Shown: positions 24,918 to 33,528 of the stretch, in pieces
Layout of the letters: the number at the start of each line of letters is the position of its first letter
How positions within the stretch are numbered: position 1 is the stretch's first letter
Assembly (NCBI RefSeq): GCF_000275825.1
Contig: NZ_JH719942.1
Span: 2,706,190-2,770,189 of the forward strand
Direction of reading: 5' to 3'
DNA from: Saprospira grandis DSM 2844
GTDB taxonomy: Bacteria > Bacteroidota > Bacteroidia > Chitinophagales > Saprospiraceae
DNA: 64,000 nt
The notes under the pieces: generated by a model
Seen by the model: the letters and a program-made list of their open reading frames with translations, nothing else
What the model was told of the DNA's origin: nothing
Databases searched by the model: none
Position numbers and translations under genes: made by a program

Positions 24918-27900
24918 ATGGCTGAAGAAACTCAAGAGTCCTTAGCAGAAAACATGGGGCCCGTAAACCTTAATTACGGACCTTTTGAATTAAAATCTGC
25001 TTCTGGAGATCCGACTCAGAACATGAGCGCATCTTTGCGTTTATTTGAAAATAACAATGAAATTCCTCCGGGCATCATTCAGGTGATGAAAGAGGGAGAA
25101 GATTATAGAGCGAGCTTTGATGGCGCTTATCCTTTGCAGGCGAACTTAGGTGGTTTGCAGACGGAAGGCTTGACGCTCAACCATGTAGCGGTGGGCAGTG
25201 GCGGACTGGAGAGTCTGCAGGTCCAGCTTGCTCGTTTGGCGATGGGCCAACAATTTGAAATTACGAATGCGCAGCTTAGCTTATCGGGCAGCAATGGCAA
25301 CTGGCAGGTGACTGCTGGCGGGGCTTCTGGTGAACTGATGGGGCATGCCTTTACGGCGGCTGGCGTACAACTCAATTTAGATAGTAACGGAAGCTTTGTG
25401 GATGCAAGCTTTGATAGTGTGACTGGCGAGGGCATGGAGCTTTCTGGCGGGCGTTTGACGCCTGAGGGTTTGCAGATTGCTAGTGCTGGCTTGCAGTTGC
25501 CTGAGGTTTTGGGCCAAAGCATGACGGCTGATTTTACCGATTTGAATATTACGGCAACTGGAGCGACTGGAGCTGGCGTTTTGCGTCAGGATTCTACTTT
25601 GGCGCTTTTGGGCGGGAAACTTCAGGTTTCTGGCTTGGTAGGTGCGGTCAATCTTTCTGCTGATAGCTGGATGGTTGATGTGGCGGCCAATGCTGATTTT
25701 CAGGATGGTGCACATCAGGTGACGGGCTTGATGGCTCGTTATACGGCCAATGGAGAAAGTACAAATTTGGCGGTAGAAGGAGGCAGTTGGAGCTCTACTG
25801 TGGGGGCTTTTACTTTTTCTGGAAATGGCCTTAGTTATGATACGACTTCTGATCAGTTGAATATTGCTACGGCTGAATTATTGGCTGACTTGGAGCAGTT
25901 TCAGATGCAGGGTACCGGAACAGGTCTTCGTTTGGGCCCTAATGGCTTTGAGTTTGACCGTATTCAGATGAATACTTTGGCGCCTGTAGATTTGCTGCCG
26001 GGCCTTTCTGTAGCTAGCCTATCTGGCGAACTACGCAAGGAAGGGGAGGGCTTTGCTTTTGATGCAGAGGGCCAACAAATTGCGATGAATTATGGCGCAG
26101 CTACGGGAACCGTAGGCGCTTTACAATATTATTATAATAGTACGGGCAGCTCTATTGAAGCGCAAAGCATTGCTTTGGAGCATCCTGCTTTGGGTATTTC
26201 TGTGGGGAGTTTGAGCCATATTGCTGGACAAACGACCTTAGGCGAGTCTCAAATTACGGTCCGCAATATTGGTAATGCTGGCGATATTGTGGCCAGTAGT
26301 GAAGGGATGGAGTTTACAGAGGCTGGCTTGCAGATGACCAACTTTAGTGCTAGCTTGCCCGAGTTTGGCGGAGTAGCCGCTACGGCTACTGCAGCGGGAA
26401 TCACCCTTGGCGATAGCTTGGCCGTAGAGGGGGGAACCCTAGATCTGGCTGGCGAAATTAGCCTTTTGGGTGGAGCTTTGACGGTAACGAATCCGAGCTC
26501 TACTTTTGACTATGCCGAAACAGGTTGGCAAACGGAAACTCAGGGCGCTATTGGTCTAAATGTCCCTAATACAACGGCTTCTGGAGAGCTTAAGGTTTCT
26601 GCTGGGGCTGAAGGAACAGAAATGGAGTTGCTCAATGGCCAAATTGATGCAGAAATTGCAGGCGTTGGCCTTAGTGGTACTGGCGTGAGCTATTCTTCTG
26701 AAACCGATGAGCTGAATGTAGATCAGGTACAGATTACTGCCTCAGAATTGCTAGAAGGTGGCGAATTGCAGGCTACAGCTACAGGCATCAAGTTTAATCA
26801 GTCTGGTTTTGATTTTCAGACGATTGATGTTAGCTCTAGCGGAGCGATGGAGCTATTGCCTGGCTTTACTGTAAGTGCTATTGATGGCTTGCTGAGCAAA
26901 AATGGCGAAAACTTCGACTTGGCCTTTGGTGCAGATGCTGCAGTGGCTTTGGGCACAATCAATGGCGCTGCCGAACTAGATTATACCTACGAAAATGGAC
27001 AGTCTACAATTGAGTTGCCTAGCCTTCAACTCTCTGCGGGCTTGTTTAGCTTTGAAACGGCTAATGTAGCTTATGAAAATAGCCAATTGAGCATTGATAC
27101 GGTAGATTTGAATCTGGAAAACCTAGGTCCAATTGCAAGTAGCTTGACGGCTTCGGCTTCTGGTATTTTATACAGTAGTGCAGGCTTGTCTATTGATAGC
27201 ATGAGCGCAGACTTTCCCGATTTGGCGGGTACTGGCGTTTCTGTCTTGGTAGAAAACTTTAATGTGGCTGCTGGTGGGGCTGTATCGGGTAGTGGAACAG
27301 TAAATCTGGCTAGTGATATTGTTTTGGCTGGTGGTTCGGCTACCCTGAGTGATATTGAGTCTAGTGTAGATTTCTCGGGCAGTACCTGGGGCGTTTCTAT
27401 TGGCGCTGGCTTGGCTTTTCAGGTAGCTGGTGTAGAGGCTTCTGGACAGGTAGATGTCAATTATGCTTCTAATGCAGGCCTAGGGATTAAAATCAGAAAT
27501 AGCCGATTTGATGCTGGTTTTGCTGGCTTTGAGGCGAGCTCTAAGGAAATGGGCTATGAGGCTGCTGAGAATAGATTTGTCGTTGAGTCACCTGCCTTTA
27601 GCTTCCCCAATTTTGCCGATGGACTAGAAACGGAAGCCGAGTCGATCTCTATGGAGGATGGCGACTTGAAGATTGAAGATGTTAAGGTCACTTTGGGCTA
27701 TGAGTGGAATATCCGCGAAGGAATTGTAGCCTCTCTAGATGAGGGCACACTCAATAAAGATGGCGGCAGTACAACGCTTACTGCAGTGGCTTCTCTCAAT
27801 ATTGATTTGCCCAAGTATAGCACAACCGGAAGTGCCGCGGCCTCTTTGGAGGTTTCGCTCTCTGACGGAAATGTGGAGGCTGCTCTAGATAGCCTTTCTT

Positions 27901-28817
27901 TAGATAATGCGATTGTGAACCTAACGGTAGGGGCCGATTCTAAACTGACAGAAAACGGTTTCTATTTTAGTGAGGTCACTTTGGGCATTAGTGAGGATGC
28001 CGATTATGAGACCCTCAAGGAGATGTTCCCTGCCTTTGGTGGCTTGGGGGCTATGGCAATCAATGCGCTTAAAGGCTCTAATGTAGTGGCTACAGGCGTT
28101 AATGTGAGCCGAGCAAATGGCTTTGAGGCCGAAGATATTTCTTTGGACTTTGCCAAGATCCCTTTCCAAGCTATGGGCATGGAGGGAGAACTAGATATCA
28201 ATAATCTTTCGGCCAAATTGGGCGGCTCTAAGGAGTTCAAATTAGAAGATTTTGGTATTCCGACTAGCGTGGGGATTTCGGTGCCTATTGTGGCTGGAAT
28301 TAACGCTACTGGCGAAATTGGCATTGATGCCGGCATTAAGTTAGGCGCCAATATTCAGGCCCAGGGCAATAAGGATAGCGATGTTTGGGAACTCATGGGC
28401 GGCATTGATGCCGATGGCGAACTGTCTGTCTATATTCAGGCCGGCGTAGAGGTAGATGCTTGGGTGGCTGGCGCTGGCGCCGCTATTCGCGCAGCTTTCA
28501 ATACTGATCTCGATATTAGCGCAGGTATTGGTATGGCCATTACTTATAATCCCGATACCAAGTCTGTAGAGATGGTGCATGAGGGAATCACTTTTGATTA
28601 TCGCGCCTTGGCCGAAATTTATACTAGCTTGAGCCTAGTGCTAAATGGCCACATTTTGGGCTGGGAAACTGAAGAAATTATCGAGTTGGCCCGCTGGGAT
28701 ATTGGTATCTTGGATGCCAAAGGAGATACAGAAGGAAATTCTTTGGGCGACTTGCTAGGCAACTTTAGCAATAGCGCCAAATTGATGACGGAAGATGATG
28801 AATATAACTTAGTATAA
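24918..28817 (+). CDS. Large beta-rich protein with three ~287-residue modules, function unknown
   Basis: This 1299-residue protein has no signal peptide, no lipobox and no clear membrane helix. It is rich in Gly, Ala, Ser, Leu and Glu, with short alternating hydrophobic strands that suggest a repetitive beta structure. A segment of the type LLGGxLxV recurs at about residues 230, 515 and 803, and each is followed at similar spacing by YxxxxDxLNxxxxxL and an LLPGxxVxxxxGxLxKxGxxF motif (clearest in the first two modules), so three modules of about 287 residues are present. The last 300 residues differ and end in acidic sequence (MTEDDEYNLV). I do not recognise a family. It stands alone with its own terminator. 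Confidence 0.85.
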   Translation: MAEETQESLAENMGPVNLNYGPFELKSASGDPTQNMSASLRLFENNNEIPPGIIQVMKEGEDYRASFDGAYPLQANLGGLQTEGLTLNHVAVGSGGLESLQVQLARLAMGQQFEITNAQLSLSGSNGNWQVTAGGASGELMGHAFTAAGVQLNLDSNGSFVDASFDSVTGEGMELSGGRLTPEGLQIASAGLQLPEVLGQSMTADFTDLNITATGATGAGVLRQDSTLALLGGKLQVSGLVGAVNLSADSWMVDVAANADFQDGAHQVTGLMARYTANGESTNLAVEGGSWSSTVGAFTFSGNGLSYDTTSDQLNIATAELLADLEQFQMQGTGTGLRLGPNGFEFDRIQMNTLAPVDLLPGLSVASLSGELRKEGEGFAFDAEGQQIAMNYGAATGTVGALQYYYNSTGSSIEAQSIALEHPALGISVGSLSHIAGQTTLGESQITVRNIGNAGDIVASSEGMEFTEAGLQMTNFSASLPEFGGVAATATAAGITLGDSLAVEGGTLDLAGEISLLGGALTVTNPSSTFDYAETGWQTETQGAIGLNVPNTTASGELKVSAGAEGTEMELLNGQIDAEIAGVGLSGTGVSYSSETDELNVDQVQITASELLEGGELQATATGIKFNQSGFDFQTIDVSSSGAMELLPGFTVSAIDGLLSKNGENFDLAFGADAAVALGTINGAAELDYTYENGQSTIELPSLQLSAGLFSFETANVAYENSQLSIDTVDLNLENLGPIASSLTASASGILYSSAGLSIDSMSADFPDLAGTGVSVLVENFNVAAGGAVSGSGTVNLASDIVLAGGSATLSDIESSVDFSGSTWGVSIGAGLAFQVAGVEASGQVDVNYASNAGLGIKIRNSRFDAGFAGFEASSKEMGYEAAENRFVVESPAFSFPNFADGLETEAESISMEDGDLKIEDVKVTLGYEWNIREGIVASLDEGTLNKDGGSTTLTAVASLNIDLPKYSTTGSAAASLEVSLSDGNVEAALDSLSLDNAIVNLTVGADSKLTENGFYFSEVTLGISEDADYETLKEMFPAFGGLGAMAINALKGSNVVATGVNVSRANGFEAEDISLDFAKIPFQAMGMEGELDINNLSAKLGGSKEFKLEDFGIPTSVGISVPIVAGINATGEIGIDAGIKLGANIQAQGNKDSDVWELMGGIDADGELSVYIQAGVEVDAWVAGAGAAIRAAFNTDLDISAGIGMAITYNPDTKSVEMVHEGITFDYRALAEIYTSLSLVLNGHILGWETEEIIELARWDIGILDAKGDTEGNSLGDLLGNFSNSAKLMTEDDEYNLV

Positions 28818-28842
28818 CTGGAGTTTCTTCTCTAAATGCTAT

Positions 28843-28876
28843 AGGTCCAATACGTTGATGTATTGGGCCTTTTTTA
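28843..28876 (+). terminator. Intrinsic terminator of the 1299-residue protein gene
   Basis: An 11-bp stem (AGGTCCAATAC with its complement, one G-U pair) has a 6-nt loop and a T run that leads straight into repeat copy 7. Confidence 0.85.
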
Positions 28877-28885
28877 TTTTTTTTG

Positions 28886-29082
28886 GGGGCTGCCCCGCCC
28901 TTTGGGCGGGTCGGGCTGTTTATTCCCGTTGGTCATCGAACTGGCGCCCCTATAGGGGCTGGTTGTCGCAGCTCGCTGTTCGCTCGGCCCTGCGCAAAAT
29001 TTCGCTACGCTCATTTTGCTAGGTCTGGCGCTTTGCGCCACTGCTGTCCATCCCTCAGCCTGCGGCGGCTTTGCCGCCTGCA
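28886..29082 (+). repeat. GC-rich modular hairpin element, copy 7
   Basis: Forward long-type copy. After the GGGGCTGCCCCGCCC/GGGCGGG hairpin and CGGGCTG it has an extra segment (CGTTGGTCATCGAACTGGCG and GCCCCTATAGGGGC) that also occurs in copies 12, 15 and 17. The core is partly changed (CTCGCTGTTCGCTCGG). It ends with CATCCCTCAGCC and a GGCGGCTTTGCCGCC hairpin. Confidence 0.9.
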
Positions 29083-29206
29083 AGACGCAGAAAAGTGGTA
29101 TTCGTCGCTGTGCTCCTCATACGCTAATATGTCCCCGCCCACCCACCCCTCTGCGGGATTCCCCAAGGAATCCCTTGGGGGAGCTTGGGCCATTTGGCTC
29201 CAAAGA

Positions 29207-29363
29207 GGCGGCTTTGCCGCCTACTGGCCGCAGGCCAGAACGGCCTAGCGATGCGGCGGGGTGGCCCCTAGGGCCAGACCCAGCCGCCGAAGGCGGCGCA
29301 GGGCCGAGCAGACCTGCGAGCCCCAAAGCGTAGCGCCGACGACCGAAGGGAGGCGGAGGCCCC
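29207..29363 (-). repeat. GC-rich modular hairpin element, copy 8
   Basis: Reverse copy with CTAGCGATGCG, core GGGCCGAGCAGACCTGCGAG and the end GGCGGAGGCCCC followed by A. It abuts the terminator of the next minus-strand gene. The 124 bases between copies 7 and 8 hold an inverted GGATTCCCCAAGGAATCC and no gene. Confidence 0.9.
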
Positions 29364-29398
29364 AAAAAAAAAGGCTCCTTCATAAAAAGGAACCTTTT
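29364..29398 (-). terminator. Intrinsic terminator of the 29.4-31.0 kb lipoprotein operon
   Basis: A 12-bp stem with one mismatch (AAAAGGCTCCTT with AAGGAACCTTTT) is followed by a long T run on the minus strand. Confidence 0.8.
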
Positions 29399-29404
29399 AG
29401 GGCG

Positions 29405-29881
29405 TTAATAATGCTGCCTAATCTCGTGCACAATAAAATCTAATGCGCCCGTATCGTAGAGTAAGCGGCGGCACATCTGAAAAAATAGGAGCTCCTCCCA
29501 AAGCCGATAATTTTCATCATCCACCAAAGGATTGCCCGTAGAATGAAAGCGGGCATTTTGAGGCTGAGGCTCAATTTCTGTGGCAAAGCGGGCCTGAATC
29601 TGGCTGCTATCGGCTATTTGTAGGCCCAAAATGCGTTTTCGGCCCTCATGTCGGCTATAAATCTGCAAGGGGAGCCCCATAATTGCCTGATGAAAAAAGC
29701 TATGTGGCGAAAACAAACTGAATTTTCGGCTTTCTGGAAGCTGAATATGAGCCCCCAAAAAATCAATAATCCATTCATCAATGCTTTTTTGGCCTCTGGC
29801 CACATAATAGAAATAGGCCCGCTCCCAATCGGAAGAGGCAGCGGATTGAATTAGGCTATCGTAAGAGGAGCTAGTAGGCAT
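29405..29881 (-). CDS. Small protein of unknown function
   Basis: This 158-residue protein has no signal peptide and no membrane segment. It is rich in aromatic residues (DWERAYFYYVARG near the start, LWEELLFFQMCRRLLYD near the end), suggesting a compact alpha-beta fold. I recognise no family. It follows the lipoprotein gene upstream by 19 bases, so it is probably its co-transcribed partner and is the last gene before the terminator. Nothing in the sequence gives its activity. Confidence 0.7.
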   Translation of the reverse strand: MPTSSSYDSLIQSAASSDWERAYFYYVARGQKSIDEWIIDFLGAHIQLPESRKFSLFSPHSFFHQAIMGLPLQIYSRHEGRKRILGLQIADSSQIQARFATEIEPQPQNARFHSTGNPLVDDENYRLWEELLFFQMCRRLLYDTGALDFIVHEIRQHY

Positions 29882-29900
29882 ATTGTAGGGCTTGAGTAGG

Positions 29901-30959
29901 TTAATCTAGGCCTTCTAGGGCCTTGCTATTTACATCAAAAACTTGTTCAAATTCTTCGTCAATCATGCGGGCGCCTCTTTCGCCACGCATAAAGGTGGTC
30001 CATTTTACGCCAATGCGATTGACTTTTTTGATAGAGAAGCTAAAGTCCATATAATAGGGATCATCGCCAGCATTACCAATATTGCTGTTCCAAAGACAGC
30101 GGCCTGTTTTATCAAAGAGCGCTGCGGCCAGCATATTTTTGGGGTTTTCTAGATAGGTACCCGAAATAGATCGGCAGAACTCGGGCATCACCTCAGTGGC
30201 CGTATAAAGTAAGAGGGTTTCGCCATTGGGCTGAACAATTTTGCCCCAAACTACAGCCGATTCTTCTTTTAGGAGTTCTGTTTTATCGCCGAGCAGGCGT
30301 TTAAAGTTAGGGACCCATAGCCCAAAGTTTTTATTGACATAATGGGGCTTAATCTGCTTCTCAATGTCTAGGCCTTCATAGTAGTCCTTATCTATAATAG
30401 GGAGCCGAAGAGCGGCCAAATTGGCCATGAGGTCTTTGGCTTGGCTATATTTTTCATGGCTAACTGCCTTGAGCTGCATTGGAAAGCGTTTTCCTTGAAC
30501 ACTCCGCCATTCGCCAGTAAGTTGATCGCCATCTAGCTTTAGCTGCATGCGTTCGCCATCGACCAGTTCGCCAGCTTCAAATTTTTGAAAATCTACTTCT
30601 ATATGGCTAGGGTCGCCTTTTCCTGTTAGGTAGATGCTGGCCCCTTGGCTAGAATTGTAGCCATAATGAATGCCATAGGAGTGCTCTCCATCGCTGTAGC
30701 TGTCTACTCGGCTAAGGTATAGCCAGATGGGAATATCTTTTAGGGTACCTTCAAACCATTGGCCGCGGTGGTTCAGTGCTTTCCAGTATTCTTTGGGAGC
30801 TTCTTGCAGGGCCTCGGCTTGTAGGCTGCTTTCTGTTTTGGTCGTAGAAGAGGCAGCGCTTTCTACCTGACCATCTTCGGCGGTTTTGGGGGCAGCGGAT
30901 TGGCAAGAAAATAGGCTTAGGGCCAAGGCGGCCAGAAGCAGTTTAGTATGCTTTTTCAT
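29901..30959 (-). CDS. Lipoprotein of unknown function
   Basis: This 352-residue protein starts with a lipoprotein signal (LALSLFSC, acylated Cys19) and a Ser/Thr/Glu-rich tether (about residues 20-55), as expected for an outer-membrane lipoprotein facing the periplasm or surface. Residues 60-170 contain short beta repeats (WFEGTLKDIPIWLYLSRVD, GQWFEG, LTGKGDPSHIEVDFQKFEAG, LTGEWRS), a barrel-like pattern. The second half is mixed. No enzyme motif is recognised. It is followed 19 bases later by the small gene at 29.4 kb and the pair shares one terminator. Confidence 0.75.
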   Translation of the reverse strand: MKKHTKLLLAALALSLFSCQSAAPKTAEDGQVESAASSTTKTESSLQAEALQEAPKEYWKALNHRGQWFEGTLKDIPIWLYLSRVDSYSDGEHSYGIHYGYNSSQGASIYLTGKGDPSHIEVDFQKFEAGELVDGERMQLKLDGDQLTGEWRSVQGKRFPMQLKAVSHEKYSQAKDLMANLAALRLPIIDKDYYEGLDIEKQIKPHYVNKNFGLWVPNFKRLLGDKTELLKEESAVVWGKIVQPNGETLLLYTATEVMPEFCRSISGTYLENPKNMLAAALFDKTGRCLWNSNIGNAGDDPYYMDFSFSIKKVNRIGVKWTTFMRGERGARMIDEEFEQVFDVNSKALEGLD

Positions 30960-31024
30960 AGGGAGGATTACGTTTAATGAGGGGTATTGTCCTAAAATAA
31001 GCTTTCTTCCCTATAGGCCAAAAA

Positions 31025-31054
31025 AAAGAGCTGTCTTTAGAAGACAGCTCTTTT
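31025..31054 (-). terminator. Intrinsic terminator of the initiator tRNA gene
   Basis: A 14-bp perfect stem (AAAAGAGCTGTCTT with its complement) has a short loop and a T run on the minus strand, eight bases past the tRNA end. Confidence 0.88.
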
Positions 31055-31062
31055 GAACTTTG

Positions 31063-31134
<72 letters not shown>

Positions 31135-31175
31135 ATACAAATATAAGGCGAGTATTTGGGTTTTCCAAATGCAAA

Positions 31176-31213
31176 TAAAAAAACAGGCTAAAGTAATTTC
31201 ACTTTAGCCTGTT
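31176..31213 (-). terminator. Intrinsic terminator of the PpiC-type isomerase gene
   Basis: A 13-bp stem (AACAGGCTAAAGT with its complement) has a 6-nt loop and a seven-base T run on the minus strand. Confidence 0.88.
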
Positions 31214-31245
31214 AGCTTGCTTTGAATCAATGGATTAGCGTGCAA

Positions 31246-33237
31246 TTATTTTTTTACAATTTTATTAAGGGCTTCTTTATTGATCTTGATTTCGTATTCC
31301 TCACGCAGGCTAAGGATCAGGTCTTTTTCTAGCTGATCTTGGAAGTCGGCCACTACATAACCGCGGGCCTCGTCTAGACTTTTGTTGCTAGCGGGAATCA
31401 CTTCCTCAATTTTGATAAAGTAGTAAGAGCCATCTTTGGTATAGCCTTTATTCATTTTGCGGGCTTTCCACTTGATTGCATCCACTTCGGCATTGCGTCC
31501 TTTTTCATAGGTAGCTTCGGTGGTTTGGACCAAGGCTTTGTCTGCATTAAAGAGCTCCATGACTTCTTGGGCCGTTTTCTTTTTGGCCTTTTTGCGCAAT
31601 TTCTTGATCTCTTTTTTGTCTACAGAACGAAGGGTATAAAAGGTGACCTTGGCTCTTTCGTTCCACTGATAGTCCTCCTTATGGCTTTCGTAAAAGGCTT
31701 TGAGGCCTTCCTCATCATTAGAGGCTTTGTCCCAGATGAGCTGTTTTTTTACTTCAAAAAGCAAGATGCCCTCTTCATATTCGCGAAGCAAGGCCTTAAA
31801 TTCTGGATATTTCTCTTCCAAACGAGTTTCTTCATAAGCCAAGCTTTTTTGGGCCACTAGTTTGGCCAATACTCGCTCTAGCGCATCTTCATGACGGCGG
31901 GGACGCATGGCAAAGCGCTCGTTGGGCGAGCGTTGCGCCATCTGAATCAATTCTTTTACGGTCGCATTGAGGTTGCCCAAGCTAAAGACCACTTTCTCAT
32001 TTTTGAGCAGCTCGGGCTTGGGAGTCCAACGGCCCTGAATAAAGGCTTGGTCTTGGCGCAAAGCCGCAATAACTTCCGCATAGACCTTTTCGTCTAGTTG
32101 GTAGCCCGCTTCTTCCTTGATTTTACTCACTAGGGCAGTTTCTACCAACTTAAAACGAGGGTCGCGCTTGACCTTAGCCGTCAATTCGGATTTCATCTGA
32201 GGATAGCTGCTTTTGTCCATAGATTTTACCCGACGCAAGATATGCCAACCCGACTCAGATTTTACGGGCTCTCCATAAACGCCATCTTTGGGCAAACCAA
32301 AGGCTGCCGCCTCAAAAGAAGCATCAAATTGATTGATGCCTACCCAGCCAATAATGCCCGCTCTTGTTTTTGAGCTGTTATCCTGAGAGTATTTGGCCGC
32401 TAGCTCGGCAAAGGTGGCTTGACCCGCCTTGAGGACCCCATGCAAAGAGTCAATTTTTGCCTTGGCTTTTTCTTCTCCACCTTCCTTTTTGGGGCGGATG
32501 AGAATATGGGCCAACTGAATTTGGCCATAAGCTGGACGAACCTCTGTTACTTTGAGCAAATGCAAACCGTATTTGCTCCGAACAATCTCCGATACAGCAC
32601 CCTTTTGGGTCTCATACAGCGCATTTTCTAAGGCATAAGGCAGTTGCAAAACCGTAAAAAAGCCCAAATCTCCTTTTTTACCCTTGCTGTAGCTGTCCTC
32701 AGAGTACTTGCCAACCATCGTCTCAAAGTTCTCTGCAGTGACTTCTTGCTGCAGCTTTTTCATCCGAGCATAAGCCTCTTTAACGGCCGTTTCTTCCGCA
32801 TTTTCTCCCAATTTGATGAAAATCTGAGAAAAACGACGGTCTTCCTGCGCCCGATCAAAAGCTTCTTTAACCAGCTTTTCCGTAATCTCCCGATCCGTCA
32901 AATAACTGCTCGATAACTGCCGCTTGTACTGATTCTGCTCCCGCAAAACCTCCGGCTTTTTATCCAAGCCCATTTCTTGGCCCTTAACCACCTGCAACTT
33001 GAAGTTGATGTAAAGGTCTAGGTATTCTTCCAATGATTTTTTGCTGTAATCTGCCTTATCACCATTGGTTTTGTCATAGATGTAGGTAAACTCAGAAAGA
33101 CGAACTTCTACGCCTTTTACCGTAAATAAAATAGGATCATCCTCTGAAGAGGGGACCCCAGAATTGGGTTGATGCGCCCAAACTTGCCCCGCCAAAAAAA
33201 ATAGGCAGAAGGCCATTATGCTATGCATCTTCATCAT
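31246..33237 (-). CDS. Periplasmic parvulin-type peptidyl-prolyl isomerase with two PPIase domains
   Basis: This 663-residue protein has a signal peptide (MMKMHSIMAFCLFFLAGQVWA). Two rotamase domains follow in tandem: about residues 134-233 (FSQIFIKLGENA, KGDLGFFTVLQLP, VRSKYGLHLLKV) and about 241-345 (LAHILIRPKKEG, NSSKTRAGIIGWV, VKSESGWHILR). A helical SurA-like segment precedes them, and a third poorly conserved region follows (about 500-640). Such proteins fold outer-membrane proteins in the periplasm. The start may also be the second Met. A -7 promoter-like box lies about 60 bases upstream. It is followed on the same strand by initiator tRNA beyond its own terminator. Confidence 0.9.
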   Translation of the reverse strand: MMKMHSIMAFCLFFLAGQVWAHQPNSGVPSSEDDPILFTVKGVEVRLSEFTYIYDKTNGDKADYSKKSLEEYLDLYINFKLQVVKGQEMGLDKKPEVLREQNQYKRQLSSSYLTDREITEKLVKEAFDRAQEDRRFSQIFIKLGENAEETAVKEAYARMKKLQQEVTAENFETMVGKYSEDSYSKGKKGDLGFFTVLQLPYALENALYETQKGAVSEIVRSKYGLHLLKVTEVRPAYGQIQLAHILIRPKKEGGEEKAKAKIDSLHGVLKAGQATFAELAAKYSQDNSSKTRAGIIGWVGINQFDASFEAAAFGLPKDGVYGEPVKSESGWHILRRVKSMDKSSYPQMKSELTAKVKRDPRFKLVETALVSKIKEEAGYQLDEKVYAEVIAALRQDQAFIQGRWTPKPELLKNEKVVFSLGNLNATVKELIQMAQRSPNERFAMRPRRHEDALERVLAKLVAQKSLAYEETRLEEKYPEFKALLREYEEGILLFEVKKQLIWDKASNDEEGLKAFYESHKEDYQWNERAKVTFYTLRSVDKKEIKKLRKKAKKKTAQEVMELFNADKALVQTTEATYEKGRNAEVDAIKWKARKMNKGYTKDGSYYFIKIEEVIPASNKSLDEARGYVVADFQDQLEKDLILSLREEYEIKINKEALNKIVKK

Positions 33238-33295
33238 AGGTCTTGAAATATATAATAGTTATGAACAAATTGAAACTCTTCTAGCTTCAGCGCCA

Positions 33296-33303
33296 CAAAG
33301 TTA
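33296..33303 (-). promoter_or_regulatory. Possible -7 box for the isomerase gene
   Basis: TAACTTTG on the minus strand matches the Bacteroidota TANNTTTG box about 60 bases upstream of the ATG. No good TTTG is found 19 bases further upstream, so confidence is low. Confidence 0.4.
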
Positions 33304-33363
33304 AAGGAGTTCTAGCAAAAAAAGAATTTTCAGAAAATAGAACTATGTCTAGCTGTTGGTTTT

Positions 33364-33521
33364 GGGGCTGCCCCGGCCTGTGGCCGGGTCGGGCTGTGTC
33401 AGGGCTCGCAGGTCTGCTCGGCCCTGCGCGGGCTTTGCCCGCTTGGTCTGGCCTTCGGCCACCCTTATCCATCCCTCAGCCGAGGCGCTGCGCGCCTTAG
33501 CAGGCAGCAAGCCGCCTGCCT
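33364..33521 (+). repeat. GC-rich modular hairpin element, copy 9
   Basis: Forward copy: GGGGCTGCCCC, the hairpin CCGGCCTGTGGCCGG, CGGGCTG, core CTCGCAGGTCTGCTCGG, the hairpin GCGGGCTTTGCCCGC, GGTCTGGCCTTCGGCC, the CATCCCTCAGCC block and a final GGCGGCTTGCTGCC-like hairpin. It lies eight bases behind the pdxJ stop. Confidence 0.9.
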
Positions 33522-33528
33522 AGACCAA

